Below, piece after piece: positions 30,000 through 38,858 of a DNA stretch of 64,000 nucleotides (within the stretch, counting starts at the first letter, position 1; every line of letters starts with the position of its first letter). Under the pieces are notes generated by a model. That model was not told the DNA's origin. It worked only from the letters and a program-made list of their open reading frames with translations, and did no database searches. Source of the DNA: Pseudomonas sp. Leaf58 (GTDB lineage: Bacteria > Pseudomonadota > Gammaproteobacteria > Pseudomonadales > Pseudomonadaceae); NCBI RefSeq assembly GCF_003627215.1, contig NZ_CP032677.1, positions 4,903,501-4,967,500 on the forward strand, given 5' to 3'. The position numbers and the translations under genes are program-made.

Positions 30000-31076
30000 A
30001 TGCAGCATTCTCAGCCATCACGGCCACAGCTCATCTACCTCGCGTTTGGCCCGGCGACCTACCATCAGGAAGCCTGCTTCAGCATCGTCAGCGCCCTCGC
30101 CCATCTGGGCCCGGCGGCAGCCGACGCCATGGACATCCAGGTCTACACCGATAACGCGCAGCCCTACGCCAAGCTGCCCGTCACCGTCCATCGGCTGGAT
30201 GAAGCCACGCGCCAGGCATGGAATGCCCCTCACGGTTACCACTTTCGCAGCAAGCATGTACTGTTGCGCCAGGTGCTGCAGCATCACCCGCTGGCAGTAC
30301 TGATCGACACCGACACCTTCTTCCGCAAGTCGCCACTCGAGCTGTTCGCCCGGGTAGCGCCAGGCCACCTGCTGTGCAATGCCATCGGCGCGCGCTACGG
30401 CAGCAACCAAAAGTGCCTGCTGTACAAGAACCTGCTGGCCATCCTCGAATCCCGGGGGCTGGCCGATTGCCAGATGCCGTTGGTCAATTCCGGGGTAATC
30501 GGCCTCACGGCTGAAGACGCCAGCACCCTGGACCGCTCCATCGCCATGATGGATGAGTTCCACCCCCTGGCTCGCGAAGCTTATACCCTGGAGGAGTTCT
30601 GCCTGGCAGTGGCGGCCTATCGCAACTTGGAGCTGGCTGAATGCACCGATGTCATCCACCACTACTGGAGCCGTAAGGCGCAGTTCCGCGCCAAGATCCA
30701 GGCCTGGTTGCGCAAACACGGTGACGACCCACTGGGCCCTGCGGCGCTGGCCGACGTTATCCTGGTCAACGACCAGTTACCACGGCCACCGGCCCTGCAA
30801 CGCCTGGGCTACAAGGCATTGAGCATGACCCTGCCCGCCCACGAACGCCAATTCGCCCGTGAGCTGCTGTATGGTTGCTACCCTTACCCCAATGAATTCG
30901 ACCGCGCCTGTGCACCTGCCTGGTGGGACAAGGCCCTGGAAAACCTTAATGCGCGCCACGGCCACATGGAGCCGGAGCAACTGCGCCAGTGCCTGCGCCA
31001 CCCAGGTTTACGCCTGTCGCTGGGCGAGCGACGCAAGGATATCGAGGCGCATCTGCTGCGAACCTCCCAAGGCTGA
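30000..31076 (+). CDS. Glycosyltransferase-like protein of unknown function
   Basis: The 358-residue soluble protein has an N-terminal part like a GT-A fold: LIYLAFGPATYHQEACFSIV, a middle HVLLRQVLQHHP, then VLIDTDTFFRK, where DTD looks like the metal-binding DxD motif. Next come LVNSGVIGL and a region with YTLEEFCLAVA. This order (strand, DxD, then NSGV) is usual in nucleotide-sugar glycosyltransferases of the GT8-like kind. I do not recognise a named family and no sugar pathway genes are adjacent. The ATG at 30000 follows CAGG. A TTG at 29991 is the alternative. Confidence 0.6.
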   Translation: MQHSQPSRPQLIYLAFGPATYHQEACFSIVSALAHLGPAAADAMDIQVYTDNAQPYAKLPVTVHRLDEATRQAWNAPHGYHFRSKHVLLRQVLQHHPLAVLIDTDTFFRKSPLELFARVAPGHLLCNAIGARYGSNQKCLLYKNLLAILESRGLADCQMPLVNSGVIGLTAEDASTLDRSIAMMDEFHPLAREAYTLEEFCLAVAAYRNLELAECTDVIHHYWSRKAQFRAKIQAWLRKHGDDPLGPAALADVILVNDQLPRPPALQRLGYKALSMTLPAHERQFARELLYGCYPYPNEFDRACAPAWWDKALENLNARHGHMEPEQLRQCLRHPGLRLSLGERRKDIEAHLLRTSQG

Positions 31077-31401
31077 GCCCCGCGTAGTAATAGCCTAGGT
31101 GGCGATCAGCAACCGCTACACAGGCGACATCGGAAACATTCTCAACGCCGTTGAGCAGCAGGAAAGCAGCACGGCGCGATAGCTCTGTTATACTCGGGCC
31201 TTCCCGCCCGGCTCACGCCCGGACGCTCGGCCTCGCAACAGGCATCCCGATCGGCATCGACGCGCCTTCGCGTCCACCTTCCGTTTCCCGGATGTGCAGT
31301 GAAAGCCCAGCTGGACCGGACGCGATCGCATCCCATCGATGCCCGTCGCGCCAGGCAGAACATCCCCTACGGGCCCAGCCCACACGAGAACAGGATTGCC
31401 C
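31077..31401 (+). other. Long gene-free leader upstream of rhlE
   Basis: 325 bases hold no supported gene. A -10-like TATACT at 31189-31194 has no good -35 at the usual distance. If used, the rhlE leader would be about 200 nt long. It contains a perfect small hairpin GACGCG CCTT CGCGTC at 31259-31274 and other GC-rich stems (for example around 31205-31230). Such a leader could control rhlE expression, for instance in the cold; this is inference. Confidence 0.4.
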
Positions 31402-33306
31402 ATGTCCTTTGCTTCCCTCGGTCTCTCCGAGGCTCTAGTCCGCGCTATTGAAGCTGCGGGCTATACCCAGCCGACCCCCGTGCAACAGCGGGCGATTCCC
31501 GCCGTGTTGCAAGGCCGCGACCTGATGGTCGCCGCACAGACAGGTACTGGTAAAACCGGCGGCTTCGCCTTGCCGATCCTTGAGCGCCTGTTCCCGGCCG
31601 GCCATCCCGACAAGTCGCAGCGCCATGGCCCGCGCCAACCTCGCGTACTGGTCCTCACCCCGACCCGCGAACTGGCAGCCCAGGTGCATGACAGTTTCAA
31701 GGTCTATGCCCGCGACCTGCCACTGGTCAGTGCCTGCGTCTTCGGCGGTGTCGGCATGAACCCGCAGGTGCAGGCCATTGCCAAGGGTGTTGACGTGCTG
31801 GTCGCTTGCCCAGGCCGCCTGCTCGACCTGGCTGGCCAAGGCAAGGTCGACCTGGCCCACGTGGAAATTCTGGTGCTCGACGAAGCCGACCGCATGCTCG
31901 ACATGGGCTTCATCCACGACGTCAAGAAGGTCCTCGCCCGCCTGCCGGCCAAGCGCCAGAACCTGCTGTTCTCGGCCACCTTCTCCAAGGACATCACCGA
32001 CCTCGCCGACAAGCTCTTGCACAACCCGGAGCGTATCGAGGTCACCCCGCCGAACACCACCGTCGAGCGTATCGAACAGCGCGTCTACCGCCTGCCTGCC
32101 AGCCACAAACGTGCCTTGCTGGCGCACCTGATTACCCTGGGTGCCTGGGAGCAGGTACTGGTGTTCACCCGCACCAAGCACGGCGCCAACCGCCTGGCCG
32201 AGTACCTGGAAAAGCACGGCCTGAGCGCCGCCGCTATCCACGGCAACAAGAGCCAGAACGCTCGCACCAAGGCCCTGGCCGACTTCAAGGCCAATAGCGT
32301 GCGCGTGCTGGTCGCTACCGACATCGCCGCCCGCGGCCTGGACATCGACCAGTTGCCGCACGTGGTCAACTTCGAGCTGCCAAACGTCGAGGAAGACTAC
32401 GTCCACCGTATCGGCCGTACAGGCCGCGCCGGTCGTTCGGGCGAAGCAATTTCGCTGGTTGCCCCGGATGAAGAAAAACTGCTCAAGAGCATTGAGCGCG
32501 TCACCAAGCAAAAGATTGCCGACGGCGACCTGATGGGCTTCGACGCCAGCCAGGTAGAAGCCGAAAAGCCAGAAGTGCGCGAGCGCCCGCAGAACAACGG
32601 CCGTGGCGGTCGCAACCAGCAGCCACGCGGCGAAGGCGGCAAAGACGCCAACGGCGGCCGCAAGGACAAAGGCAAGGATAAAGGCAAGGCCAAGCAGCAA
32701 GCTGCGGACAAGCCGGCCGAGAAGGAAAAAAGCGGCGACAAACCGCAGCAGCCGCGCAAGCCGCGTGACAAGAAGCCGCGCCAGCAACAGCAACAGGCCA
32801 GCAACAGCAGCGCGCCGAAAGCACCTGCCAATCGCGACCCGGAAGAGTTCCTGGACGACGATGTCGACAACTTTGGTAACCGCGCCGACTATGTCAGCCC
32901 ATACCAGGGCAAGAACCAAGGCCGTAATCGCCGCCCAGGTGGGGGTGCCGGCCAAGGTCAGGCCCAAGGCACTGGCCAACGCAGCAACGCTGGCGGCCAG
33001 GGCCAACAAGCCCGCAGTGGCGGCCAACAGCGCAGTGGCGGCGGCAGTGGTGGTGGCGACAAACGTCCGCCCCGCGCCAACAATGGTGGCGGCGCCCGTC
33101 GTGATGGCGGCGCTGGTCGTGGCCGCCCGGCCCGTGACGATGCCGCGGAGCCGGCAGTGCGCAGCCCGCGTCAGCCGCAGAGCCAACCGGTGATCATCCG
33201 CAAGGAATCCAAGCTCGATCGTTACCCGACGCCTGAGCAGCTGGATGACCTGCCAAGCCGCCCACGCGGTGAGCGCCCGGCGCTGCTGACCCGCAAGGGG
33301 TCATAA
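31402..33306 (+). CDS. rhlE: DEAD-box RNA helicase RhlE
   Basis: The 634-residue protein has a full helicase core in the first 380 residues or so: Q motif [59 protein letters not shown] and [10 protein letters not shown]. The RhlE subgroup is supported by [19 protein letters not shown] at the start. The last 230 or so residues are low complexity: Lys/Glu/Gln blocks, then Gly/Arg/Gln repeats, then a conserved-looking end ([20 protein letters not shown]). Such tails bind RNA or other proteins. CAGGA precedes the ATG. Confidence 0.93.
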   Translation: MSFASLGLSEALVRAIEAAGYTQPTPVQQRAIPAVLQGRDLMVAAQTGTGKTGGFALPILERLFPAGHPDKSQRHGPRQPRVLVLTPTRELAAQVHDSFKVYARDLPLVSACVFGGVGMNPQVQAIAKGVDVLVACPGRLLDLAGQGKVDLAHVEILVLDEADRMLDMGFIHDVKKVLARLPAKRQNLLFSATFSKDITDLADKLLHNPERIEVTPPNTTVERIEQRVYRLPASHKRALLAHLITLGAWEQVLVFTRTKHGANRLAEYLEKHGLSAAAIHGNKSQNARTKALADFKANSVRVLVATDIAARGLDIDQLPHVVNFELPNVEEDYVHRIGRTGRAGRSGEAISLVAPDEEKLLKSIERVTKQKIADGDLMGFDASQVEAEKPEVRERPQNNGRGGRNQQPRGEGGKDANGGRKDKGKDKGKAKQQAADKPAEKEKSGDKPQQPRKPRDKKPRQQQQQASNSSAPKAPANRDPEEFLDDDVDNFGNRADYVSPYQGKNQGRNRRPGGGAGQGQAQGTGQRSNAGGQGQQARSGGQQRSGGGSGGGDKRPPRANNGGGARRDGGAGRGRPARDDAAEPAVRSPRQPQSQPVIIRKESKLDRYPTPEQLDDLPSRPRGERPALLTRKGS

Positions 33307-33345
33307 AAATACCGAGGGGGCTGCAAAGCAGCCCCCTCGGTATTT
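33307..33345. terminator. Bidirectional terminator between rhlE and yceI
   Basis: An 18-bp perfect stem (AAATACCGAGGGGGCTGC and its complement) with loop AAA. It has A-rich and T-rich flanks and sits between two converging genes, so it can serve both. Confidence 0.88.
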
Positions 33346-33358
33346 CAGCTAAAGAAAA

Positions 33359-33937
33359 TTACTTCTGCTTCACACCTTCAACACTGATATCCAGGTCGAG
33401 GGTCTGCGAAGTAGCGCCCGGGCCCTTGATGCCGAAATCGTTCAGGTTCAGCGTAGTGGTGGCGTTGAAACCAGCGCGCTCGCCGCCCCATGGGTCTTTG
33501 CCTTCACCGTTGAAGGTGGCCTTGAAGGTGACCGGCTTGGTCACACCGTGCATGGTCAAGTCGCCGGTCACGTCAGCCGTCTTGTCGCCAGTCGACTTGA
33601 CGCTGGTGGAGACGAATTTGGCTTCCGGGTACTTCTTCACATCCAGGAAGTCTTTGCTGGCGATGTGCTTGTCACGCTCGGCGTGGTTCGACCACAGGCT
33701 GGCGGTTTTCAGGTCGACGGTGATCTTGCTGGCTTCAGGCTTGGCGCTGTCCCAGGTGAAGTTGCCGTCGAAGTCCTTGAAGGTACCGTGGATGAAGCTG
33801 TAGCCCAGGTGGCTGATCTTCCAGTCAACGAACGCGTGCTGGCCTTCCTTGTCGATCTTGTACTCAGCAGCCATTGCCTGGCCAGCGGAGAGCAGAGCGG
33901 TACCGAGCGCCAGAGCGGCAAAAGTCTTTTTCAACAT
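33359..33937 (-). CDS. YceI-family periplasmic protein
   Basis: The 192-residue protein has a signal peptide ([23 protein letters not shown]) and the YceI lipocalin-like beta barrel: [20 protein letters not shown], then [19 protein letters not shown], then [18 protein letters not shown]. The family binds polyisoprenoid or other lipids in the periplasm. The ATG at 33937 follows GGAAG. The cytochrome b561 gene lies 33 bases upstream on the same strand; this yceI-b561 pairing is frequent in proteobacteria and suggests a shared redox or quinone-related role. Confidence 0.92.
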   Translation of the reverse strand: MLKKTFAALALGTALLSAGQAMAAEYKIDKEGQHAFVDWKISHLGYSFIHGTFKDFDGNFTWDSAKPEASKITVDLKTASLWSNHAERDKHIASKDFLDVKKYPEAKFVSTSVKSTGDKTADVTGDLTMHGVTKPVTFKATFNGEGKDPWGGERAGFNATTTLNLNDFGIKGPGATSQTLDLDISVEGVKQK

Positions 33938-33970
33938 CCTTACTTCCTTCCTATGCAATTGAGTTGAGAG

Positions 33971-34522
33971 TCAAGCTTTGCGGCCCAACATTCGGGTCAG
34001 GGTCGCGTCACGGTCGATGAAATGGTGCTTGAGCGCCGCCAAAGCATGTAACACGGCAAAAATCACCAAGCCCCATGCCAGCCAGAGATGAATCACCCCA
34101 GCCAGGTCTGCCTGGTCGGGCAGGTCGCTGACCAGTGCCGGTACTTCGAACAAGCCGAAGACCGGAATGCCGACGCCGTCGGCGGTGGAGATCAGGTACC
34201 CGGCAAGCATTACTGCAAACAAGCCGACATACAGGGCCAGGTGGCCCAGCTTGGCCGCCAGACGGGTGAATGCGCCGTGGTTGGCCGGTGCTGGTGGAGG
34301 CGGGCTGAAGAAGCGCCAGACCACCCGCAGCAGCATCACTGCCAGCAGCACCAGGCCGATGCTCTTGTGCAGGTCTGGGCCGGCTTTGCGCCAAGGGCTG
34401 TAGTAGTCGAGGTCGACCATCCACAGGCCCAGGCCGAACAGGCCGAAGACTGCCAGAGCCACGCCCCAGTGCAGGACGATGCTGACCACGCCGTAGCGAG
34501 AAGGTGAATTGCGGAGCTGCAT
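33971..34522 (-). CDS. Cytochrome b561
   Basis: The 183-residue protein has four hydrophobic helices and conserved histidines that can bind two b-type haems: RYGVVSIVLHWGVAL, then PDLHKSIGLVLLAVMLLRVVW, then LGHLALYVGLFAVMLAGYL, then VIHLWLAWGLVIFAVLHALA. It matches the bacterial cytochrome b561 (CybB) family of inner-membrane electron carriers that oxidise quinol. The ATG at 34522 has GGGGAA upstream. It is co-oriented with yceI and probably in one operon. Confidence 0.92.
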   Translation of the reverse strand: MQLRNSPSRYGVVSIVLHWGVALAVFGLFGLGLWMVDLDYYSPWRKAGPDLHKSIGLVLLAVMLLRVVWRFFSPPPPAPANHGAFTRLAAKLGHLALYVGLFAVMLAGYLISTADGVGIPVFGLFEVPALVSDLPDQADLAGVIHLWLAWGLVIFAVLHALAALKHHFIDRDATLTRMLGRKA

Positions 34523-34552
34523 GTTGACGTGTTCCCCGTGAAAGCTGTGCAC

Positions 34553-34684
34553 AGACTAACGCGTAACGTATCGAATAAAAGCGGAAAAAATTGCTTCGGA
34601 TTATCGAGAAATCCGATATGTATTGTCTAAGCTTCCCATTAAGGAAACATTAACGATAGTCGGGGAGTGGGTGGTTGTCAGTGT
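34553..34684. other. Intergenic region upstream of cytochrome b561
   Basis: A gene-free stretch, visibly richer in A/T than its surroundings. It should hold the promoter for the b561-yceI pair on the minus strand. A partial inverted repeat CGGATTATCGAGAAATCCG lies near 34597-34615. Confidence 0.4.
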
Positions 34685-34718
34685 CGGCCTCTTCGCGGGT
34701 TAACCCGCGAAGAGGCCG
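34685..34718. repeat. Single palindromic REP unit
   Basis: A perfect 34-base palindrome, CGGCCTCTTCGCGGGTT then its complement with no loop bases. It belongs to the GCGGGTTxACCCGC class. It lies 14 bases after the amine oxidase stop codon and may act as its transcript end. Confidence 0.85.
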
Positions 34719-34732
34719 GTACAACCAATGAA

Positions 34733-36580
34733 TCAACCCGCCTTGGCCTGGGTATTGGCCACGGCTTTCTTGGCCGGTTCGGACTTGGCGGTAGACTTCT
34801 TGGTTTCGGCAGGCTTGTGCGCCGGTTTGTGCGCCGGCGCATGCTTGGCTGGTGCAGCCTTGGTCGCTGCCGGCTTGACCGGAGTTTCCTTGGCAACAGG
34901 CGCTACCGGGGCGGGTGCAGCTTGTGGTGCAGGTGCAGGTGCTGGCACCACTTCCTCAGTCTTGGCAATTGGTGCAGCCTTCACTTCCGGCTTGTCCGCC
35001 CCACCAAACAGGCGCGAGAAGAACCCTGGCTTGTCCTGCTTGGCCTCATCGGCCTTGTTCGGCTCGGCCTTGACCGGTGCCTTGTCACCCTTGTCGGCAG
35101 CCCCCCCGAACAGGTTGGAGAAGAACCCACCCTTGCTCTGCTTGGCCGCTACAGCGCCAGCCGCTGCCGCCGCCACCGGGGCGGCCTTGGCCGGGTCGAA
35201 CGACTTGCCGGCCAGCAGGTCCTGCACTTGGCTGGCCGCCCGCTGGCCACTGCGCAGGGCACCTTCCAAGGTACCAGGGTAGAGGGCGTCGGTATGTTCA
35301 CCGGCAAAGGTGATACGCTGCACTGGGCGCTCCCACAGGCGCCAGTACTTGCTGATCTGCCCCGGGCCGTAGGCCAGGTAGGCGCCGCCGGTACCGGCGT
35401 CGGTGCTGTAGCGCTTGACCTCATAGCCGGTAAACGAGCCGCGGGCCTGGGGGTAGAATGCATGCAGGCGGATAAGCACCTGGTCGACCATCTGCTTGTC
35501 GCCAAATGCCTGCAGCAGGCGGGCGTTATCACCCGACAGGTTGATCACCACGTTGGCGCCACCCTTGAGCGCCGGCTCGATCCACAGCATGCCCAAACCA
35601 GCGTTGCTGAAGATTTCGCCCGACATGCGCGCGCGGCTTTCCCATACCGGCTTCTTGAACTTCAGCATCAGCTGGTCGCGCCAGCCATAGTTGGTACCTT
35701 TCAACGCCGCCAAGTGCTGGCTGTCCAGGCCTGGGGTCATCTGAATTTTGGCCAGGGCGCGCAGCGGCACAGCCATGACCAGGTAATCCGCCTGGTAACC
35801 GACACTACCGACCTTGACCGTGACACCGTCCTTGTCCTGGACAATGGCGGTCACCGGCGAGTTGGTCTTGATGGTCTTCAGTTGCTTGACGAAAGCCTGG
35901 GCCAGTACCGGGCTGCCGCCAGGCAGGCGCGCGGCACGTAGGTCACGGTCGCTGACGCCGCGGTACACGCGGTTCTGCTGGGCGAAATACAGCAGCGACA
36001 GGCGCGATGGCTCATCGTAGCGGGTACGGATCTGCTGGTTGACCAACTGACGGGCAGTGGCCGGCAGTTGCAGCTTGTCCAGCCAGTTGGAAACGTTGAT
36101 CTGATCGAGGGCGAACAGCGTGCTGTTTGCCTGCGGGTTCAGCGGGTCATCGATGGAGCGGGCCAGGTCGTCGAGGGTTTTTTCGTAACGCTTGAGCGCC
36201 TCGGCGGTGGCCGGCTGCTTGGTGGCCAGGTCGGCGGCGCTGAAATACTCACCGTCGATCAGGTAACCGGGGGTGCGCACGAACTCTGGCGCTGGCAGTG
36301 TTTCAAGCTTGAAACGGTCGAGGTACTGGTTGAGTACCGGCTGCGCCTTGGCGTTGCCGATCCACTCGCTGGTGGCCAGGCCCGAACGCCCGCCCATGCC
36401 CGCCTTGGCTTCCAGCAGCGTCACCTGCCAGCCTTTGTTCTGCAGCTCGTAGGCAGCCGTCAGGCCGGCCAAGCCGCCCCCCACCACAATTGCCGAGGGC
36501 GTTTTGTCCTTTGCCAGCGCGACGCCGCTGGACACACCAATCAATACTAACGCGCACAGGCGCACCCAAGCAGCAGCCAT
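34733..36580 (-). CDS. Exported FAD-dependent amine oxidase with repetitive C-terminal tail
   Basis: The 615-residue protein starts with a signal peptide (MAAAWVRLCALVLIGVSSGVALA). The FAD site follows at once (AIVVGGGLAGLTAAYELQ, then LLEAKAGMGGRSG), and the flavin monoamine oxidase end ITFAGEHTDALYPGTLEGAL is intact near residue 445. After about residue 465 the sequence becomes an Ala/Pro/Lys-rich tail of about 150 residues that contains the motif FFSxLFGGA twice. The family oxidises primary amines to aldehydes with release of peroxide and ammonia. The substrate and the role of the tail are unknown. GGAG precedes the ATG. Confidence 0.87.
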   Translation of the reverse strand: MAAAWVRLCALVLIGVSSGVALAKDKTPSAIVVGGGLAGLTAAYELQNKGWQVTLLEAKAGMGGRSGLATSEWIGNAKAQPVLNQYLDRFKLETLPAPEFVRTPGYLIDGEYFSAADLATKQPATAEALKRYEKTLDDLARSIDDPLNPQANSTLFALDQINVSNWLDKLQLPATARQLVNQQIRTRYDEPSRLSLLYFAQQNRVYRGVSDRDLRAARLPGGSPVLAQAFVKQLKTIKTNSPVTAIVQDKDGVTVKVGSVGYQADYLVMAVPLRALAKIQMTPGLDSQHLAALKGTNYGWRDQLMLKFKKPVWESRARMSGEIFSNAGLGMLWIEPALKGGANVVINLSGDNARLLQAFGDKQMVDQVLIRLHAFYPQARGSFTGYEVKRYSTDAGTGGAYLAYGPGQISKYWRLWERPVQRITFAGEHTDALYPGTLEGALRSGQRAASQVQDLLAGKSFDPAKAAPVAAAAAGAVAAKQSKGGFFSNLFGGAADKGDKAPVKAEPNKADEAKQDKPGFFSRLFGGADKPEVKAAPIAKTEEVVPAPAPAPQAAPAPVAPVAKETPVKPAATKAAPAKHAPAHKPAHKPAETKKSTAKSEPAKKAVANTQAKAG

Positions 36581-36790
36581 GTTGGCGGACTCCGAGTCAG
36601 GGGTTACAGAAACGGGGAGAGGCAGGAATGCCCCGGGAGAGATGCGTTAAGAATACGTCAGGTGCGGCGGCCCTGCCAGCGCAGTGACATCAAGTCCCTT
36701 TGGCAACTGACATTTTTGCCAGTAGCACTGTCACATGGCGGCAGGCCAAGCTGGAGAAGATGGCCTGAGGCCCACCGGGAGGGCATGCGC

Positions 36791-37282
36791 ATGATCTTCG
36801 AGGAGCATTTCCAGCACGTCGAACGGCAGTATCTGTGGCACAAGCAAACATTACGCACGGCCTCCGGCCTGAGCATCCGCTCCAACAGCACGTCATGGGC
36901 CGGTTTTCATGAAGCGTTCAAGGGCGAGGACGGTACCGAACTGGTCATCGGCGAGCACAGTGACGTGGAAATCGCCTTCACCCAGGAGGTCGAGCGCCTG
37001 CGCCTGGAATACTACGTGGTCAGCGACTTTCTCTGCGACGACCTGCACATGCTGTTCGATGCCGAAAATTTCGACTGCGACCTGGTCGCCCCGGTTGCGC
37101 GCAACTTCTACTGGCTCACGGTGGAGGGCAGCGGTTTTCGCAACCTGCGCCCGGGCCCCATCGCCACCCACCCCTACCACCAGGTAATCGATGGGCCGTT
37201 CCGCCGCCTGACCATCTCCACCGCGCAAGCCGGCACCGTGCATATCCGCAAGCTCGAATGGACCGGCACCCATCGCCATTGA
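36791..37282 (+). CDS. Conserved-type protein of unknown function
   Basis: A 163-residue soluble protein with no signal peptide or membrane segment. It is acidic, with a predicted mixed fold (FHEAFKGEDGTELVIGEHSD, then YYVVSDFLCDDLHMLFDAE, and a closing beta-like VHIRKLEWTG). I do not recognise a family. The codon use looks native. The ATG at 36791 has GGGAGG 8 bases upstream; an ATG at 36785 is too close to that site. It precedes bioA by about 80 bases on the same strand but shows no link to biotin synthesis. Confidence 0.65.
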   Translation: MIFEEHFQHVERQYLWHKQTLRTASGLSIRSNSTSWAGFHEAFKGEDGTELVIGEHSDVEIAFTQEVERLRLEYYVVSDFLCDDLHMLFDAENFDCDLVAPVARNFYWLTVEGSGFRNLRPGPIATHPYHQVIDGPFRRLTISTAQAGTVHIRKLEWTGTHRH

Positions 37283-37361
37283 ACGGCAGCGGTTGTCCTG
37301 CCCTGCGGCATTGCTTAGGCTTACGCGGTCGAACCACGCCGTAAAGCCAGGAGAAGTGCCC

Positions 37362-38768
37362 ATGGGCCTCAATGATCAGTGGATGCAACGCGACCTCAAG
37401 GTCCTGTGGCACCCCTGCACCCAGATGAAAGACCACGAGCAGCTGCCGCTGATCCCGATCAAGCGCGGCGACGGTGTGTGGCTGGAAGACTTCGAAGGCA
37501 AGCGCTACCTGGATGCGGTGAGCAGCTGGTGGGTCAACGTGTTCGGCCATGCCAACCCGCGCATCAACCAGCGCATCAAAGACCAGGTTGACCAGTTGGA
37601 ACACGTGATTCTGGCCGGTTTCAGCCACCAGCCGGTGATCGAGCTGTCCGAGCGCCTGGTGGCCATGACCCCGGCCGGGCTGGACCGGGTGTTTTATGCC
37701 GACAACGGCTCGTCGTGCATCGAAGTGGCACTGAAGATGAGCTTTCACTACTGGCAGAACGTCGGCCAACCGGGCAAGAAGCGCTTCGTTACCCTGACCA
37801 ACAGCTACCACGGTGAAACCATTGCCGCCATGTCGGTCGGCGATGTGCCGCTGTTCACCGAAACCTACAAGGCGCTGTTGCTCGACACCCTCAAGGTGCC
37901 CAGCCCCGACTGCTACTTGCGCCCGGAGGGCATGAGCTGGGAAGAGCACTCGCGCAACATGTTCCAGGCCATGGAGCAAACCCTGGCCGAGCACCACGCC
38001 TCGATCAGCGCCGTGATCGTCGAGCCGCTGATCCAAGGTGCCGGCGGCATGCGCATGTATCACCCGGTGTACCTCAAGCTGCTGCGCGAGGCCTGCGACC
38101 GTTATGAAGTGCACCTGATCCACGACGAAATCGCCGTGGGCTTTGGCCGCACCGGGACGATGTTCGCCTGCGAACAGGCCGGCATCCGCCCGGACTTCCT
38201 GTGCTTGTCCAAGGCCTTGACCGGCGGCTACCTGCCGCTGGCCGCATGCCTGACCACCGACAAGGTGTACCAGGCGTTCTACGATGACTACCCAACCCTG
38301 CGCGCGTTCCTGCATTCGCACAGCTACACCGGCAACCCACTGGCGTGCGCCGCGGCCCTGGCAACCCTGGATATCTTCGAGCAGGACAACGTGATCGAGG
38401 CCAACAAGGCCCTGGCCACGCGCATGGCCAGCGCCACCGCGCACCTGGCCGATCATGCACATGTGGCAGAAATCCGCCAAACTGGCATGGCCTTGGCCAT
38501 CGAGATGGTTCAGGACAAGGCCGGCAAGGTTGCCTACCCCTGGCAAGAGCGCCGTGGCTTGAAGGTGTTCGAGCATGCGCTGACCCGCGGCGCCCTGCTG
38601 CGCCCGCTGGGCAGCGTGGTGTACTTCCTGCCGCCGTACGTGATCACGCCGGAGCAGATCGACTTCCTCGCCGAAGTGGCCAGCGAAGGCATCGACATCG
38701 CCACCCGCGATAGCGTCAGCGTGGCCGTACCGGCCAACTTCCACCCCGACTTCCGCGACCCGGGCTAG
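37362..38768 (+). CDS. bioA: Adenosylmethionine-8-amino-7-oxononanoate aminotransferase
   Basis: The 468-residue PLP enzyme carries out the amino transfer to 7-keto-8-aminopelargonate in biotin synthesis. Class III aminotransferase features are VSSWWVNVFGHANPRIN, VFYADNGSSCIEVALKM, the aspartate region HLIDEIAVGFGRTG-like (HLIHDEIAVGFGRTGTMFA), and the PLP lysine in CLSKALTGGYLPLA. SAM as amino donor is typical for BioA. AGGAGAAG precedes the ATG. Other bio genes are not in the window. A general omega-transaminase role is less likely given its strong BioA pattern at the N-terminus (WHPCTQMKDHE). Confidence 0.9.
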   Translation: MGLNDQWMQRDLKVLWHPCTQMKDHEQLPLIPIKRGDGVWLEDFEGKRYLDAVSSWWVNVFGHANPRINQRIKDQVDQLEHVILAGFSHQPVIELSERLVAMTPAGLDRVFYADNGSSCIEVALKMSFHYWQNVGQPGKKRFVTLTNSYHGETIAAMSVGDVPLFTETYKALLLDTLKVPSPDCYLRPEGMSWEEHSRNMFQAMEQTLAEHHASISAVIVEPLIQGAGGMRMYHPVYLKLLREACDRYEVHLIHDEIAVGFGRTGTMFACEQAGIRPDFLCLSKALTGGYLPLAACLTTDKVYQAFYDDYPTLRAFLHSHSYTGNPLACAAALATLDIFEQDNVIEANKALATRMASATAHLADHAHVAEIRQTGMALAIEMVQDKAGKVAYPWQERRGLKVFEHALTRGALLRPLGSVVYFLPPYVITPEQIDFLAEVASEGIDIATRDSVSVAVPANFHPDFRDPG

Positions 38769-38792
38769 GCCCGATAGTTCGCCACACCACTT

Positions 38793-38828
38793 CCCCTGTG
38801 GGAGCGGGCACGCCCGCTCCCACAGGGG
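38793..38828. repeat. Palindromic repeat, CCCCTGTGGGAGCGGGC class
   Basis: Two perfect 17-base arms separated by AC. It shares the CTGTGGGAGC core with the REP elements and lies between bioA and rsmE. There is no T-run, so it is not a standard terminator. Confidence 0.8.
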
Positions 38829-38858
38829 ATATGCGTCTCACTTTTACCGAGCAAACCC

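Noticed and set aside
31435..33186. A 583-codon minus-strand open frame
   Set aside because: It mirrors rhlE; the Ala/Leu-rich part is only the complement of the repetitive tail.
34667..35941. A 424-codon plus-strand open frame
   Set aside because: It is antisense to the amine oxidase, whose FAD motifs and signal peptide are intact.
38793..38828. Rho-independent terminator of bioA
   Set aside because: The stem is strong but there is no T-run, and the sequence shares the CTGTGGGAGC core with the REP elements, so I list it as a repeat.
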